A stretch of 64,000 nt of DNA, taken from NCBI GenBank assembly GCA_964023275.1, contig OZ029918.1, positions 13,772,355-13,836,354 on the forward strand. The letters run 5' to 3'. The stretch is from Norana najaformis. Taxonomy: Eukaryota > Annelida > Clitellata > Crassiclitellata > Hormogastridae. The translations under genes were made by a program, and so were the position numbers. The notes beneath the pieces are model-generated. The model did no database searches and was not told the DNA's origin. It saw nothing but the letters and a program-made list of their open reading frames with translations. Shown piece by piece: positions 21,801-55,925 of this stretch (position 1 is the stretch's first letter; each line of letters opens with the position of its first letter).

Positions 21801-23293
21801 ACAGAATGTGATCTGCAGCAGAATGGGAGAACCCCTACTAGTTCAAGCGTCTTTCCAAACAGTTTGCGCTGTCCATGAATCTTCTCACAGCTTCCAACCC
21901 AACAAATCATGCCCTACATATGCACTGGGTAGTTACATAACTATTCAGCACACCCTGCTGTTATGGGTAAACAGAACACTAAGTGGGCACTATCTAATAC
22001 TGTGCTGTCATGAAGTGTCTCTGATCGGATTTTAGAAATTCAGCATGCAAGTTCTGCTATATAACTGAATACAAAAACAAACAACATTAATATAATTTAC
22101 ACAATAATCTAAAATTCATCATCAAAATGGCAAAATTGCAAATAAATTCACATTATGTATTTACCTGATTCCAACTATCTGCACCTGAAGTTTAACTGGA
22201 TTCACTTGACAATTTGTGGATGCCCTGAGCACCTATTAGGGTAGGGTTGTTGATTGGCATTTTCATACTTATGGATAGGCCTACTTCAAACTGTTGCTAG
22301 GTGAGGTATGTAAAAGTGATGTGATCAAACTTTGTCTATTCAACTCATGATGTAAGAAGTCATGAGAAAAAACAATAACTACTTCAATGAAAAGCGTTAA
22401 ACTGTGCATATCTCAAACAGTTTGTAAATGGCTCTGAGCAAGCTTTCCGAAGTTCATGGATACAAAGTTTTAAAGAGATTCACAGCCAGATAATAGTGTC
22501 TCAAATGGCAAAGGGGCACTGACACAGTGCGTTTTACATAATCTTGATTACCTTTTTCGGTCACTGAGACTTAGCCAAGGGATAGTTGCAAATCATGACC
22601 AAAATTTCTGATGACCTTCTTCATTTATTAGAAGAATTCTTTACTTCTCACACTTTTATCTGGGGTAAAAGAGGGATCCCCTTGCCCTCTCCATCCCAAC
22701 ATTGACTGTCTTTGTGGATATAATTGCTAATTTTTTGAGGAAGTTAATGGAAATTGGCTATTAAAAAGCACTGTTCAAGATGAATAAGGTGAACGTAGCG
22801 CAGATTTAGATGAAAATAATGTAATCTCCAATGCTAAAATCCAAGAAAAACGAGTTGATAATGGAGTTCTCCAACTGGTGTGTTTACACGACACGCACAT
22901 GTGATGACTATTAAAAAGTACATGTCGCAGTTGTTCTGAATGTCTGAGACAAACTCTTCTGAAACGTGAACTTGAAAACCACTAAAAATGTTGCTCAATT
23001 AAAAAGAAATTTAAAATAAAAGTTATATTACTAATAGAATTTTAAACAAGAGATTTTTTACCTTGCATGTTTGAACTAAAGTCTTAAAATAACCATTCTA
23101 GAATGATAAAATTTTAAAATATATGTCAGTGAATTTTCGTAATTAACGAAGCATAATAACTAACCTTGAAGCAATAGATAATTTTCCCTTGGGTGCTTTC
23201 CACTCCGGTCTTAAGATGTATTTTCGAGCCATCAATTACATCCTTCACATAGGCCGAGGGCTTAACTTCGACTGTAACGAGATGCAGGTCCAT
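9767..23293 (-). CDS. Two-domain ferredoxin-like (muconolactone-isomerase-type) protein, whole gene
   Basis: Five exons (23165-23293, 20441-20468, 17699-17911, 12889-13004, 9767-9892) join in consistent phases to exactly 204 codons, so 203 residues. The protein is two similar halves. Half one has CFKIVGENRLVAVLD and later YGDQTEVTCCPL; half two has LFKVAGQREVHVFISV and later LGDQVTVSTKSI. The shared frame FK[IV][VA]G[EQ]...GDQ-x-V points to an internal duplication. The second half, with V-x-N/S-x-E-x-LDD-x-x-x-x-LP before the last strand, resembles muconolactone isomerase / YciI-like dimeric alpha-beta barrels. It has no signal peptide or membrane segment, so it is likely cytosolic and possibly a small-molecule enzyme or binding protein; the substrate is unknown. 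I do not recognise a named animal gene. The gene is convergent with the bZIP gene, and its introns are packed with LINEs. Confidence 0.8.
10520..11800 (-). mobile_element. RTE-like LINE, 5'-truncated, nearly intact RT
   Basis: The minus strand encodes a reverse transcriptase from SGFRKGRGCSDQIF through FFIDFAQAYDSVW, TGFRQGCILSPILFN and the catalytic YADD (VEYADDACLI). It then has the C-terminal GCESW...WAGHILRMEENRNP...GRPKRRW block seen in RTE-type elements. One in-frame TAA near 11702 and a frame slip near 11785 mark it as dead. A (CATGA)n tail ends it at about 10540. It lies in intron 4 of the barrel gene, in sense orientation. Confidence 0.85.
12236..12450 (-). mobile_element. CR1/L2-like LINE 3' end, copy 2
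   Basis: It matches 4052-4215 and 24127-24310 with moderate divergence (AAGATTTTTACAGCGTCCAA, then GGACCAGCTTATTCACAGGC). It is 5'-truncated and lies in intron 4 of the barrel gene. Confidence 0.7.
12889..13004 (-). CDS. Two-domain barrel gene, exon 4
   Basis: It encodes GKTAAEFIAAWAQEGKTVLT then LREKGELQLDLFKVAGQRE. Donor GGGAG|GTGAGG leaves phase 0. A donor 10 nt earlier (GCAG|GTCAGA) would break the frame into exon 5. Confidence 0.85.
13665..14735 (-). mobile_element. RTE-like LINE, second family, 5'-truncated
   Basis: An open minus frame of about 340 codons contains RGTRQGDPISP, FADDIDLIERDEE (catalytic FADD), GCESWVV, LFGHICRMKEDRKIK and NRRGRPHREWLDDITGW. It differs from the 10520-11800 element in sequence and in its 3' tail, here (GAT)n at 13666-13683. 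Intron 3 of the barrel gene, sense orientation. Confidence 0.85.
14790..17420 (-). mobile_element. CR1/L2-like LINE, long but frame-broken
   Basis: Pieces in different minus frames follow the ORF2 order. An APE endonuclease block LTETWHKDSDCTSIK lies near 17290-17240, RT block PQGSLLDPFLFVFYM near 15560-15510, and IRRLIPTSTAITLV..FIASRVDYCNSLLLGL near 15170-15060. Stops and shifts break every frame. It lies in intron 3 of the barrel gene, sense orientation. Confidence 0.7.
17699..17911 (-). CDS. Two-domain barrel gene, exon 3
   Basis: The acceptor is CATTTTATAG and the donor AGAG|GTAAGT. It encodes VLDGGVESAVDALNIAYGDQ and on through HVLGLPG and LYWLHFQLGYRG, the end of half one and the linker. 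Confidence 0.85.
18300..18590 (-). mobile_element. LINE ORF2 C-terminus fragment
   Basis: The minus frame reads NLIVPRSRMVEQAHYALSCV, then VPSFWNSPPLEIRTLPPV and HLKMHFF, the usual (A/S)PxxWNxLPxxIR C-terminal block of CR1/L2-like proteins. Intron 2 of the barrel gene. Confidence 0.65.
18980..19330 (-). mobile_element. LINE 3' end with short C-terminal frame
   Basis: The minus frame ends FMSFRPKLKTYLFQLAYMAQ, a LINE C-terminus (xLKTYLF). The 3' end is TGCTATAGAAGTTTCTAATT. 37590-37780 carries a related copy in the same orientation. Confidence 0.6.
20441..20468 (-). CDS. Two-domain barrel gene, exon 2 (28-nt micro-exon, GC donor)
   Basis: Acceptor GTTTTTCAG, then IVGENRLVA plus one base, then GCAG|GCAAGT. 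The donor is GC rather than GT, within an otherwise perfect donor context. Its length (1 mod 3) is exactly what is needed to connect exon 1 to exon 3. Confidence 0.75.
20469..23164 (-). other. Intron 1 of the barrel gene
   Basis: There is no exon I can defend here. 20520-20660 is dense in AGTAACT/AGTTACT in both orientations, a texture often seen in hAT-type non-autonomous transposons, but no termini could be fixed. The rest is AT-rich with no structure seen. Confidence 0.4.
23165..23293 (-). CDS. Two-domain barrel gene, exon 1
   Basis: The start codon is at 23293-23291. It encodes 43 residues, MDLHLVTVEVKPSAYVKDVI... to IIYCFK, with donor AAG|GTTAGT and phase 0 at the end. It supplies the first beta strand and a lysine-rich helix region. 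Confidence 0.8.
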
Positions 23294-23509
23294 TCTTCTT
23301 TAATTCTAAAATAACTTTATCGATTAATTTTGATTATGAATTATTACAAAATAGAGAAATTGGTTAATAAACTTATCTGTAAACTTCAGATGCTCTACTT
23401 ATAATTAAATATTGCTTTCATCACAATGACGGTATCTTCGAAATATACGAAGACGCTGTATCTTGCATTAAGTAAGTAAGTAAATAGATAAAAGTTTGAT
23501 CATGAGTAA

Positions 23510-23720
23510 ATATCTAATCTAAAGACTTCTATCGCGACATTATCGTAATACCCAATGCATATGATCGCTTCAAGTCAAAATCGCAGTCAAAAATCACAAA
23601 CCGTTGGAGAAGCCCGTTCGAATTCCAATGGGTCAGAGAAACTAAACGCCAAGCTACGGTGTGTACACAGTTCGTAGAGATGTGTCTTAAGTTAAGACCT
23701 GATGATATCAAAGAACTGAC
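23510..23720 (-). mobile_element. LINE 3'-end fragment
   Basis: Partner of 420-660: shared CTTCAAGTCAAAATCGCAGT and GAATTCCAATGGGTCAGAGA blocks. It sits just upstream of the barrel gene's start. Confidence 0.45.
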
Positions 23721-23736
23721 AGAACGAAATGGCCTG

Positions 23737-23776
23737 GTTAAAGGAGGGCGACGTCAACGGCCTTTGATGCCATAAG
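23737..23776. repeat. Dispersed GGCCTTTGATGCC repeat, copy 2
   Basis: TAAAGGAGGGCGACGTCAAC then GGCCTTTGATGCCATAAG, as at 1648. Confidence 0.7.
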
Positions 23777-24120
23777 TTTTGTTGGACGTTGGAACTACTA
23801 CTACGAACTAAACTGAGCAGCTACCGAAAAGGCCCGAGAGCCCAACACAGTTCGGGTAAAGAGCACAGCACGAGTTACATTGTTGATTGATCGAGTGCAA
23901 AAACAACTTGTTGAAAAATAGTAGCCTACTAGCTAAGCGTTAGGGGTGAGCATGGAATAGGTCGGTTGTTGTACCTTGGGAATTATAAGGCAGAATTTGT
24001 TTATAAATAAGTTTATTAATCCAATTATCTGTATTGTAATAATTTATAATCAAAATCAAATTATATGATGTTTCAAAACTTGACGCATAATCGCATGGAT
24101 AAAGTTGTTTCAGAATTAAA

Positions 24121-24420
24121 GAAGAATCGTAATCGTAGTTGTAATCTCGAGATTTCTACAGCGCCCAACGAAAGCTAAGTCGCGGTAACCAGCTTATTCA
24201 CAGGCGCCTAGTCAAAACAAAATCGATAGGCAAAAGAGTTCGGTTCCAGGTCAAGATCCAGGAGTCAGACAGTCAGACAGTCGGACGGCTACGATGGATG
24301 ATGTTTGAAATTGAAGCGAGAAGAGAGATAAGGGGAAGAGGAATAATCAGGATAAGATTTTTGGAAAAGAAGTGTTTTCAGTCTTGAGTGAAAGACCTGC
24401 GCAGAAACTGAAAGAGGTGA
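24121..24420 (-). mobile_element. CR1/L2-like LINE 3' end, copy 3
   Basis: Related to 24424-24610 but more diverged (CGAGATTTCTACAGCGCCCA, then AACCAGCTTATTCACAGGCG). The next copy's (CGTAAT)n tail directly adjoins it at about 24424. Confidence 0.7.
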
Positions 24421-24423
24421 AGT

Positions 24424-25631
24424 AATCGTAATCGTAATCCCAAGATTTCTACAGCGCCCAACGAAAGCCGCGCCGCGGGGACTAACTTATTCACAGGCGC
24501 TCAGTCAAAACAAAATCGACAGGCAAAAGGGTTCGGTTCCGGATCAAGATCCAAGAGTCAGGCAGAGAGACAGCGTGGCAGCTACGGTGGGTGATGTTTG
24601 TGGCTGGAGAGCAGAGGCAGATAAGAGGAAGAAGGAAGTTGTTGAGTTCGTATGATTGACAAGACAACTGTCGCAATTCTGGCGGGAGTTTATTACATAG
24701 GGGTGGGGCAGCTATGGCCATGGAGCGATTTCCAAATTTAAAGGATGAGGTGACGGGAGGGCGAAGAAGTGTTAGGAGAGATGAGAAGCGGGTTGAACGG
24801 AGTGGTTGGATAGTAAATAACTGACGAAGATAGGAGGGTTTGGAGGATTGAAGTGTGTTGTAGGTGAGGAATAAGACTTTGTACTCTATTCGTTCAGGTA
24901 TTTTAAGCCAGTGCAGTGATTTGAGAACAGGGGTGATGTGATGGTGTTTGGGGTTTTGGTGACAGCACGAGCAAGAGAATTCTGGATAACTTGTAGGTGG
25001 TTTATCTGGGTTGTGTCAATATTGAGGAAAAGTGAATTGCAGTAGTCAAGTTTTGCATGGACTATGGATGTGGCAATGATAGATGCGGTTTTGAAGTCAA
25101 GCATAGGACGGATTCTGCGAAGGTCGCGGATATGCATAAAGCAAGAGAGGGAGAGATGGGTGACATGATCAGAAAAAGTAAGGTTCTGGTCGAAAATAAC
25201 ACCTAAATTACGGACAGAGGAGTTAGTATTAAAGGTGTGGGTGGAGGCAGAGTCCAGGCTGAGGTAGATAGAGGGGTCAGGAATTTTCTTGAGCTGGTCA
25301 CGTAGGCCTATAAGTATGAATTCAGTTTTAGATGGGTTCAGGCATAAGAGATTAGATGTCCTCCAAGAGGAGGATATTTGTTTAACCACACAAAGAAGAT
25401 GATCTGTAAACTCATTGAAACAATTTGGAGAGAAAGAGATGAATAATTGAGTGTCATCAGCATAGAGGTGATGGTCAACGGAGGATGCTTTAATGATTGA
25501 ACTGAGTGGGGTAGTGTAGAGGATAAACAGAAGAGGTCCAAGAACGGAGCCTTGTGGAACTCCGCAAGTGAGAGGGCATGACTTAGAAGAGGCTTCCGAA
25601 GTTTCAACAGAGAAAGTGCGGGAGGAGAGAT
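24424..25631 (-). mobile_element. CR1/L2-like LINE, 5'-truncated copy 4
   Basis: On the minus strand it runs from [19 protein letters not shown] through YADDTQLFI (catalytic) and [20 protein letters not shown] to [19 protein letters not shown] and [10 protein letters not shown]. It then enters a 3' region that lacks about 95 bp present in copy 5, and ends in a (GATTAC)n tail. Its broken 5' end abuts the tail of copy 5. Confidence 0.85.
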
Positions 25632-25632
25632 A

Positions 25633-27660
25633 ATCGTAATCGTAATCGTAATCCCAAGATTTCTACAGCGCCCAACGAAAGCCGCGCCGCGGGGACCAGC
25701 TTATTCACAGGCGCTCAGTCAAAACAAAATCGATAGGCAAAAGGGTTCGGTTCCGGGTCAAGATCCAAGAGTCAGGCAGAGAGAGACAGCGTGGCAGCTA
25801 CGGTGGGTGATGTTTGGGGCTGGAGAGCAGAGGCAGATAAGAGGAAGAAGGGGTGTCAGGATAGGATCTGTGGAAGAGGAATGTTTTCAGTTTTGAGTGA
25901 AAGGCCAAGCAGAAATTGCAAGCGGTGGAGCATTGGTGAGTTTGTATGATGGGTACGAAAACTGTCGCAGTTCTGGGGAGTTTTTTTCCAGAGTGGTGGG
26001 GCAGCTATGGCTATGGAGCGATTACCAAATTTTAAGGATGAGGTGACTGGAGGCCGGAGAAGTGTTAGGGCAGAAGAGGAGCGGGTTGAGCGAAGCGGTT
26101 GTATTGTAAATAACTGACGAAGACAGGAGGGTTGGGAAGATTGAAGTGTGTTGTATGTAAGTGATAGGACTTTGTACTCGATTCGTTCAGGTATTTTAAG
26201 CCAGTGTAGTGATTTAAGAACAGGAGTGATGTGATGGTGTTTGGGAGTTTTGGTAACAGCACGAGCGAGAGCATTCTGTATGGCTTGAAGGCGGCTTATT
26301 TGGGTGGAGCCTATGTTCAGGAAAAGTGAATTGCAGTAGTCAAGTTTTGCATGGACTATGGACGTGGCAATGATAGATGCGGTTTTGAAGTCAAGCATAG
26401 GACGGATTCTGCGAAGGTCGCGGATATGCATAAAGCAAGAGAGGGAGAGATGGGTGACATGATCAGAAAAAGTAAGGTTCTGGTCGAAAATAACACCTAA
26501 ATTACGGACAGAGGAGTTAGTATTAAAGGTGTGGGTGGAGGCAGAGTCCAGGCTGAGGTAGATAGAGGGGTCAGGAATTTTCTTGAGCTGGTCACGTAGG
26601 CCTATAAGTATGAATTCAGTTTTAGATGGGTTCAGGCATAAGAGATTAGATGTCCTCCAAGAGGAGGATATTTGTTTAACCACACAAAGAAGATGATCTG
26701 TAAACTCATTGAAACAATTTGGAGAGAAAGAGATGAATAGTTGAGTGTCATCAGCATAGAGGTGATGGTCAACGGAGGATGCTTTAATGATTGAACTGAG
26801 TGGGGTAGTGTAGAGGATAAACAGAAGAGGTCCAGGAATGGAGCCTTGTGGAGCCTAAGACTGTATCCATAGGAGAGCAGTGTCAGCAAAACCAAACCAG
26901 GTTGAAAGTCGGTGGAGTAAGATATTGTGATTTATGGTGTCGAAGGCTGCAGAGACATCAAGGAGACAGAGGTAAGAAACCTATTGATGAGAAATGGCAG
27001 AAACAAGCTTGTTGTAGAGAGATGTCAGCAGAGTTTCGGTGGAGTGGCATTTAGTAAAACCAGACTGGTGCGGGTTAATGAGTGAGTTAGAAGCTAAATA
27101 GTCATTGACTCGAGAGAGGACAATCCGTTCAGTTAATTTGGAGAAGAAAGTCCGGTTAGAAACAGGCCGGTAGTTTGAAAGAATTTCCTTGTCGAGAGAT
27201 GATTTCTTGAGAAGAGGGGTGACAAGAGAGTGTTTACTAGGAGGGGGAAATTACCTGTAGATAAGGAGAGATTAACTATTTTGGTAATGATTGGGACGAG
27301 GACAGCTGCACAGTCTTTCAGTAAGGAGGTGGGTATAGGGTCAAGTTCGCACTGTTTTTTGGAAGTGATTTTAACAGGTGTAATATTTCAGACTCTGAAG
27401 TGGGTTGAAAGACAGATAATGAGGATCGAGGTGGGGAGGGTGGGTAGTCATGAGTGGGGGGAGCATCATCAGGTTGGTTATTGGTGGCTTTGGGGAGGAG
27501 AGATTGAAGAGAGAGACGGAGGTTACTAATTTTGTTCGAAAAGAAAGAACAGAACGAGTCGGCTATTGAAGAAGATGGAAGTGAATTTGGAAGTGGGCTA
27601 GATTGTCGATTTATGACTGACATTAAAAATATGATAAGGCGTAACATTTATAAAACAGCC
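25633..27660 (-). mobile_element. CR1/L2-like LINE, 5'-truncated copy 5 (longest)
   Basis: It carries the linker (SSSIADSFCSFFSNKISNLR, 27480-27600), an RT with internal deletion near 26852 at the PQGS block, [24 protein letters not shown] and [20 protein letters not shown], then a C-terminus with APPLW. The (GATTAC)n 3' tail is at 25633-25654. It is non-functional because of truncation and the deletion. Confidence 0.85.
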
Positions 27661-27779
27661 TGAATTCTGCGGAATTTAGTATTAGATTAGAGTGATCTAA
27701 TGTACTGTCATCTAGACTCATCTATCCAACGATCTGTAAAAGAAGTGAAGGGCGAAAACCCTTTGGCGGGCTATATTGT

Positions 27780-27793
27780 GCGTCCATGGCAAC
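27780..27793. promoter_or_regulatory. X-box-like RFX site (GCGTCCATGGCAAC)
   Basis: It matches the RFX consensus GTTGCCATGGCAAC at 11 of 14 positions, with the right half-site CCATGGCAAC perfect. It lies about 100 bp upstream of a good donor and 2.5 kb upstream of the first coding exon of CEP128. X-boxes commonly drive ciliary and centriolar genes. The function is inferred. Confidence 0.5.
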
Positions 27794-27799
27794 GCCAGC

Positions 27800-27888
27800 G
27801 ACGCTAAATAGTGGTTCATAATGTGTTTATATTAAAAATATTGTTTAGGGAATTAGACGCTAAGAAGTTTTAGGCAATTAAAAAATTG
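27800..27888 (+). other. CEP128: Candidate non-coding first exon of CEP128
   Basis: It ends in ATTG|GTGAGT, a strong donor, at 27888. The next acceptor in use is TTTTCAG at 30275, five bases before the CEP128 ATG. The left end is a guess. Confidence 0.4.
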
Positions 27889-28560
27889 GTGAGTTATTTT
27901 TAGAGTTTCGTTCGTTGGGTTTGTAACAGAATGCTTGGTAAGAGCGTTGAGCTAGCCTATGGCACGTTAATAATAGCAGCGAGAAATACTGAGTCTTAAA
28001 AGCATAACAACAGACAGGCTCAAACTTGTCGTCTGCCATAAGTTATTAATGTTACTTATTTGTTTCAGCAGAGCTGTAGCTTCTGTAGGTACCACTGTAC
28101 TACCTTTGTTTAGAATTAATTCACTCCAGATCAGATCATAGGGGAATAGTTTAAATCCAGTATGTGTTTACCGTAGAACTTATAAACGTCCACGTGTATC
28201 GTGTACCCCGATATATCCCGATTTTCCTTCTCCTCAAGTCACCTTTCAGATCGTCATAAGCAACAGCATGTTTCGTTTCGTTGTGGTACCTGCAGTTACA
28301 CTCTTCAATCAAGGAAATCGATATGCGGCAGATTCTAATTCACTAATTTACCGTTAAAAGTATCCATAACATTGAAATGTCCATTCATCACTGAACTGAC
28401 GATTTTCCAACTCTACCTTACACTTTTTAGCTGCAGATTTTGTTTACAGTACGGTAAATTTATATTTTAAATAGCATGCTGTGTCTTAATTATCACATGC
28501 TATTGACGCTAATAAAGTAAATAATTTCTAGAGTAACTGGGGCACAGCAGAGAGCTACTC
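27889..28560. other. Intronic stretch without recognised feature
   Basis: AT-rich sequence within the predicted first intron of CEP128. No repeat, RNA or reading frame stands out. Confidence 0.5.
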
Positions 28561-29060
28561 ACAGACAATGTGAATATTATATTCATGATGTCTGTGGAAC
28601 TAGTAGAACTTAAAAATATTGAGCATATGACCCCTGTGCTTAAATCTTTGAATTGGCTTCCTGTTCAGTGAAGGATTTGTTTCAAATTGTGACTTACAGT
28701 TTATAAAATGTTGAATTTCAGCCAGCCACAGTACTTAAAATCAGTCCATTTTCCCCAAACTTGTCATTACTTGACCAGGTCATCTGATCGACTTTCTCTG
28801 TTCATACCTAAGACTGTTCTTGGTAAACAAAATTTTTTGGTTGCTGGACCTAGATTTTGGAACTCTCTCCCAGTATCTGTTCATTCTGCTCAGTTGCTTG
28901 TGTCATTTTGTTCTGAACTTAAGATTTACCTTTTTCAAATAAATTTGCTTATCCACTATAGGCTGCCTCTTTGTCTTGTGGGCTGACCTTCTGGATAATG
29001 ATGCCTTGTGCATTAGACACTGACACATTAGAAATTACTAATTATTATTATTTGTAGTAG
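28560..29060 (+). mobile_element. CR1/L2-like LINE ORF2 C-terminus and 3' end
   Basis: The + strand reads MTPVLKSLNWLPVQ (stop) then FKLWLTVYKMLNFS, and AGPRFWNSLPVSVHSAQLL with LKIYLFQ, ending in a short 3' region. One in-frame stop at 28668. It is opposite in orientation to the minus LINE cluster to its left. Confidence 0.75.
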
Positions 29061-29244
29061 TAATCAAAGATCTTATAAATAAACAAGACTAGAGCTGTGT
29101 GAGGTCGCAAAATTCTTCATAGCTTAATGAAGTTCTTATTTCTTTTGAATAATTACTATTCATGGGACTCTTTCTTTTGTAATTTGAAAATGCCAAGAGT
29201 CGCATAGGACAGGCAAGTTCTAGTGCCAAATTACGGCCCACAGA

Positions 29245-29284
29245 TGTGTGTGTGTGTGTGTGCTTGTGTGTGTGTGTTTGCATG
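29245..29284. repeat. (TG)n microsatellite
   Basis: About 18 TG units with one C and one T interruption. Confidence 0.9.
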
Positions 29285-29314
29285 CATGCATGTGCATTAC
29301 ACTATCCAACTCTT

Positions 29315-29358
29315 CCTGGATAAAGGAGGGCAACGTCAATGGCCTTTGATGCCATAAG
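29315..29358. repeat. Dispersed GGCCTTTGATGCC repeat, copy 3
   Basis: CCTGGATAAAGGAGGGCAAC then GGCCTTTGATGCCATAAG. Confidence 0.7.
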
Positions 29359-29449
29359 ATGTCATTAAACATTGAGAACTGATACTACACTAACCATTTC
29401 GATGCATATTGAAGAAGTAAAGTATTCCATATCCAACAAGTGAGACATA

Positions 29450-29680
29450 GGGTAGGTGCTCATTTCCTTTTCTTTAGGCCCTTGAGCTGGCAAAGAGTGA
29501 ATCCCAAGGTCCTGGATGTAGGGCTAGTGCATCGCAAGACTTGTTATACTATCCAGTGACAGAGGCATGATGTGTGCAAACAACTTGCCCAGGGTCATTA
29601 CATGGAGTCAAACCCACAACCACATGATTATCGACCAAACGCGTTAGTGATAGACCACTGTGCATATTACTAGTGTGGCA
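29450..29680 (-). mobile_element. tRNA-derived SINE, copy 1
   Basis: On the minus strand the head reads GTGGTCTATCACTAACGCG (A-box-like, 29644-29657) and GTGGGTTTGACTCC (B-box-like, 29604-29615), spaced as in a tRNA. The body (CCTGGGCAAGTTG ... CTTGGGATTCACTC) matches the second copy at 62650-62885. No 7SL or 5S similarity in the head. Confidence 0.7.
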
Positions 29681-30275
29681 CAATATCCATTTTGGAGGAA
29701 TCCTCTGTTGTTCCTGTTTGCTACCTATCAGAGTCCCTTCCTCCCTCCCTCTCTGTCCTTTCCCTCCCTTCCTTGTTGCCTTCCTCTTCTCACTGCCTTC
29801 TAAACTTTTGGTTCTAGACCTTGAACCTAATCTGACCCTTTCTCTGTCATTCTGCATCCTTAATGCAACACGGAGTAGGAACTTGAACACGTTTTCAACC
29901 CGGAATGAAACTGTTGGTCAGGTTCTGTGCATGCATGACAGCCTGCCAACGAAGACTTGCTTGGTTTAATTCTAGCAGCCATGTATGCATACCACACTTT
30001 TGAGATACTTAGAGAAGAGGGCGACAAACAGACAGACTCCAGATAACACTCAAATAAATTTCTGCCTCAGTATATAAGTGCTTCTATGCAGGTAGACTGG
30101 CAAGAAGGCAGACATGCATACATTCATACCTACTTACATACACATAATTATATGCAAGCATATATGCATCATGCAGCCCCCATATTCAGATATCATCCTA
30201 AATTTATGTCTTAGGACCCAAGATAAGACTTAATAATCCATGCTACTTATGAAAAGTGAATATTTTTGTTTTCAG

Positions 30276-54691
<24,416 letters not shown>

Positions 54692-55925
54692 CCTGAAAGG
54701 ACAGAGGTCAGTTGTGGAACTGTCTTTTTTTCTGTCAAGCTTTGTCGGCAGGGAAACAGTTAAGACACTTTTGCAGATGTGGTGGCCCATGTACCTGTAG
54801 TGTCTACACCTGCCTGACCTGTGGATCTGGACTTGGAATTGAATCTGGCTTTATTCTGTCCTTACGATTCTGTTTTTAACTGTGAAAAGTATGCGTGGTT
54901 CCCATGGCTTAGCTTTTTGGGCAGATAAATCCTGAAAAATCATGAGATTATGATTACTATTTTGCACTCAATCACAGGTAATCAATATGCATACATGCCA
55001 CTGCCATTGTCACTATGGCCCTTACCAAACTAGGTCATGTTTTTCTGCCAGCCTTAGAAGGTAGCTTGGGCTTATGACCACCCTTGAAATACTATAAAAG
55101 CAGTGGTTGTGAGCCTGTAGAACAAACCCTGCCTTGCTGTATAAGTATAACGAGTAGTGTGAATAAAACGTCTCTACAACCGAGTCTTCTTTTCAGCCAT
55201 TGGTCGACTACCCCAACTCATTTGGGCAACCTACATACTGACCATACAATGCTACACTTACATACATACATGTGGGTGCTGGTCATTACAAGATGTAAGC
55301 ATTGCTACAGAAGAAATGGGTAATCTTGACTTGGACTTTTTTATGCTACTTTGCAGGCAGTGGAATCAGACTGACTGGCCAACTTGTGACCTCGATTTGT
55401 GCCATGTGACAGAGAAACATTTATGTTCACCGAGTGCCTTCAGTGATAGTGGGCAGTTGTATCCAGGTAACAGCAACTCTCGTGAATGGATGCCAGTCTT
55501 GATGAGACCCCACTGACCCAGATTTCAGATGATGAATTCTGTATGCAGTTTTTCCAGCATATTCCACTTGTCAGAGCCGAGTGATTTTGCTAAGCCTGAG
55601 ATTTTCATTTGCCTAAGCGTTTTTGTAGCAGGCCTTGGTCTTGGTATATAAAATTTAACATTTATATAAAATGGCTGCACTGAATAACTAAATCATTAAG
55701 TGTAAAGTCATTAATTAAGGCATTAATTACGGATGTGATTGATGGTTTATTGTATGAAATTCTTCTTCATTTTTGAGCTGTGCAACATTTAAGGAGAGGT
55801 TTTTGCAGCTATTGTTACATCAGTGCAGCATTCGTTATGAGATTCATGATTCCAAAGATTCTGCTACTGGACTTCACTTTGAGAACTCTTTCTGTTATTT
55901 TTGAAGAAGGTGCATAATAAATAAA
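54692..55925 (+). other. CEP128: 3' untranslated region of CEP128
   Basis: AATAAA at 55162-55167 and tandem AATAAA at 55916-55925 are candidate polyadenylation signals. The extent is inferred. Confidence 0.5.

Noticed and set aside
22166-22186. Micro-exon resembling barrel exon 2 (ATAGTTGGAATCAG|GTAAAT)
   Set aside because: At 20 nt it breaks the phase between exons 1 and 3, and the exon at 20441 fits exactly.
24886-27647. Independent host genes
   Set aside because: The readings are LINE RT and linker segments with conserved RT blocks and repeated copies.
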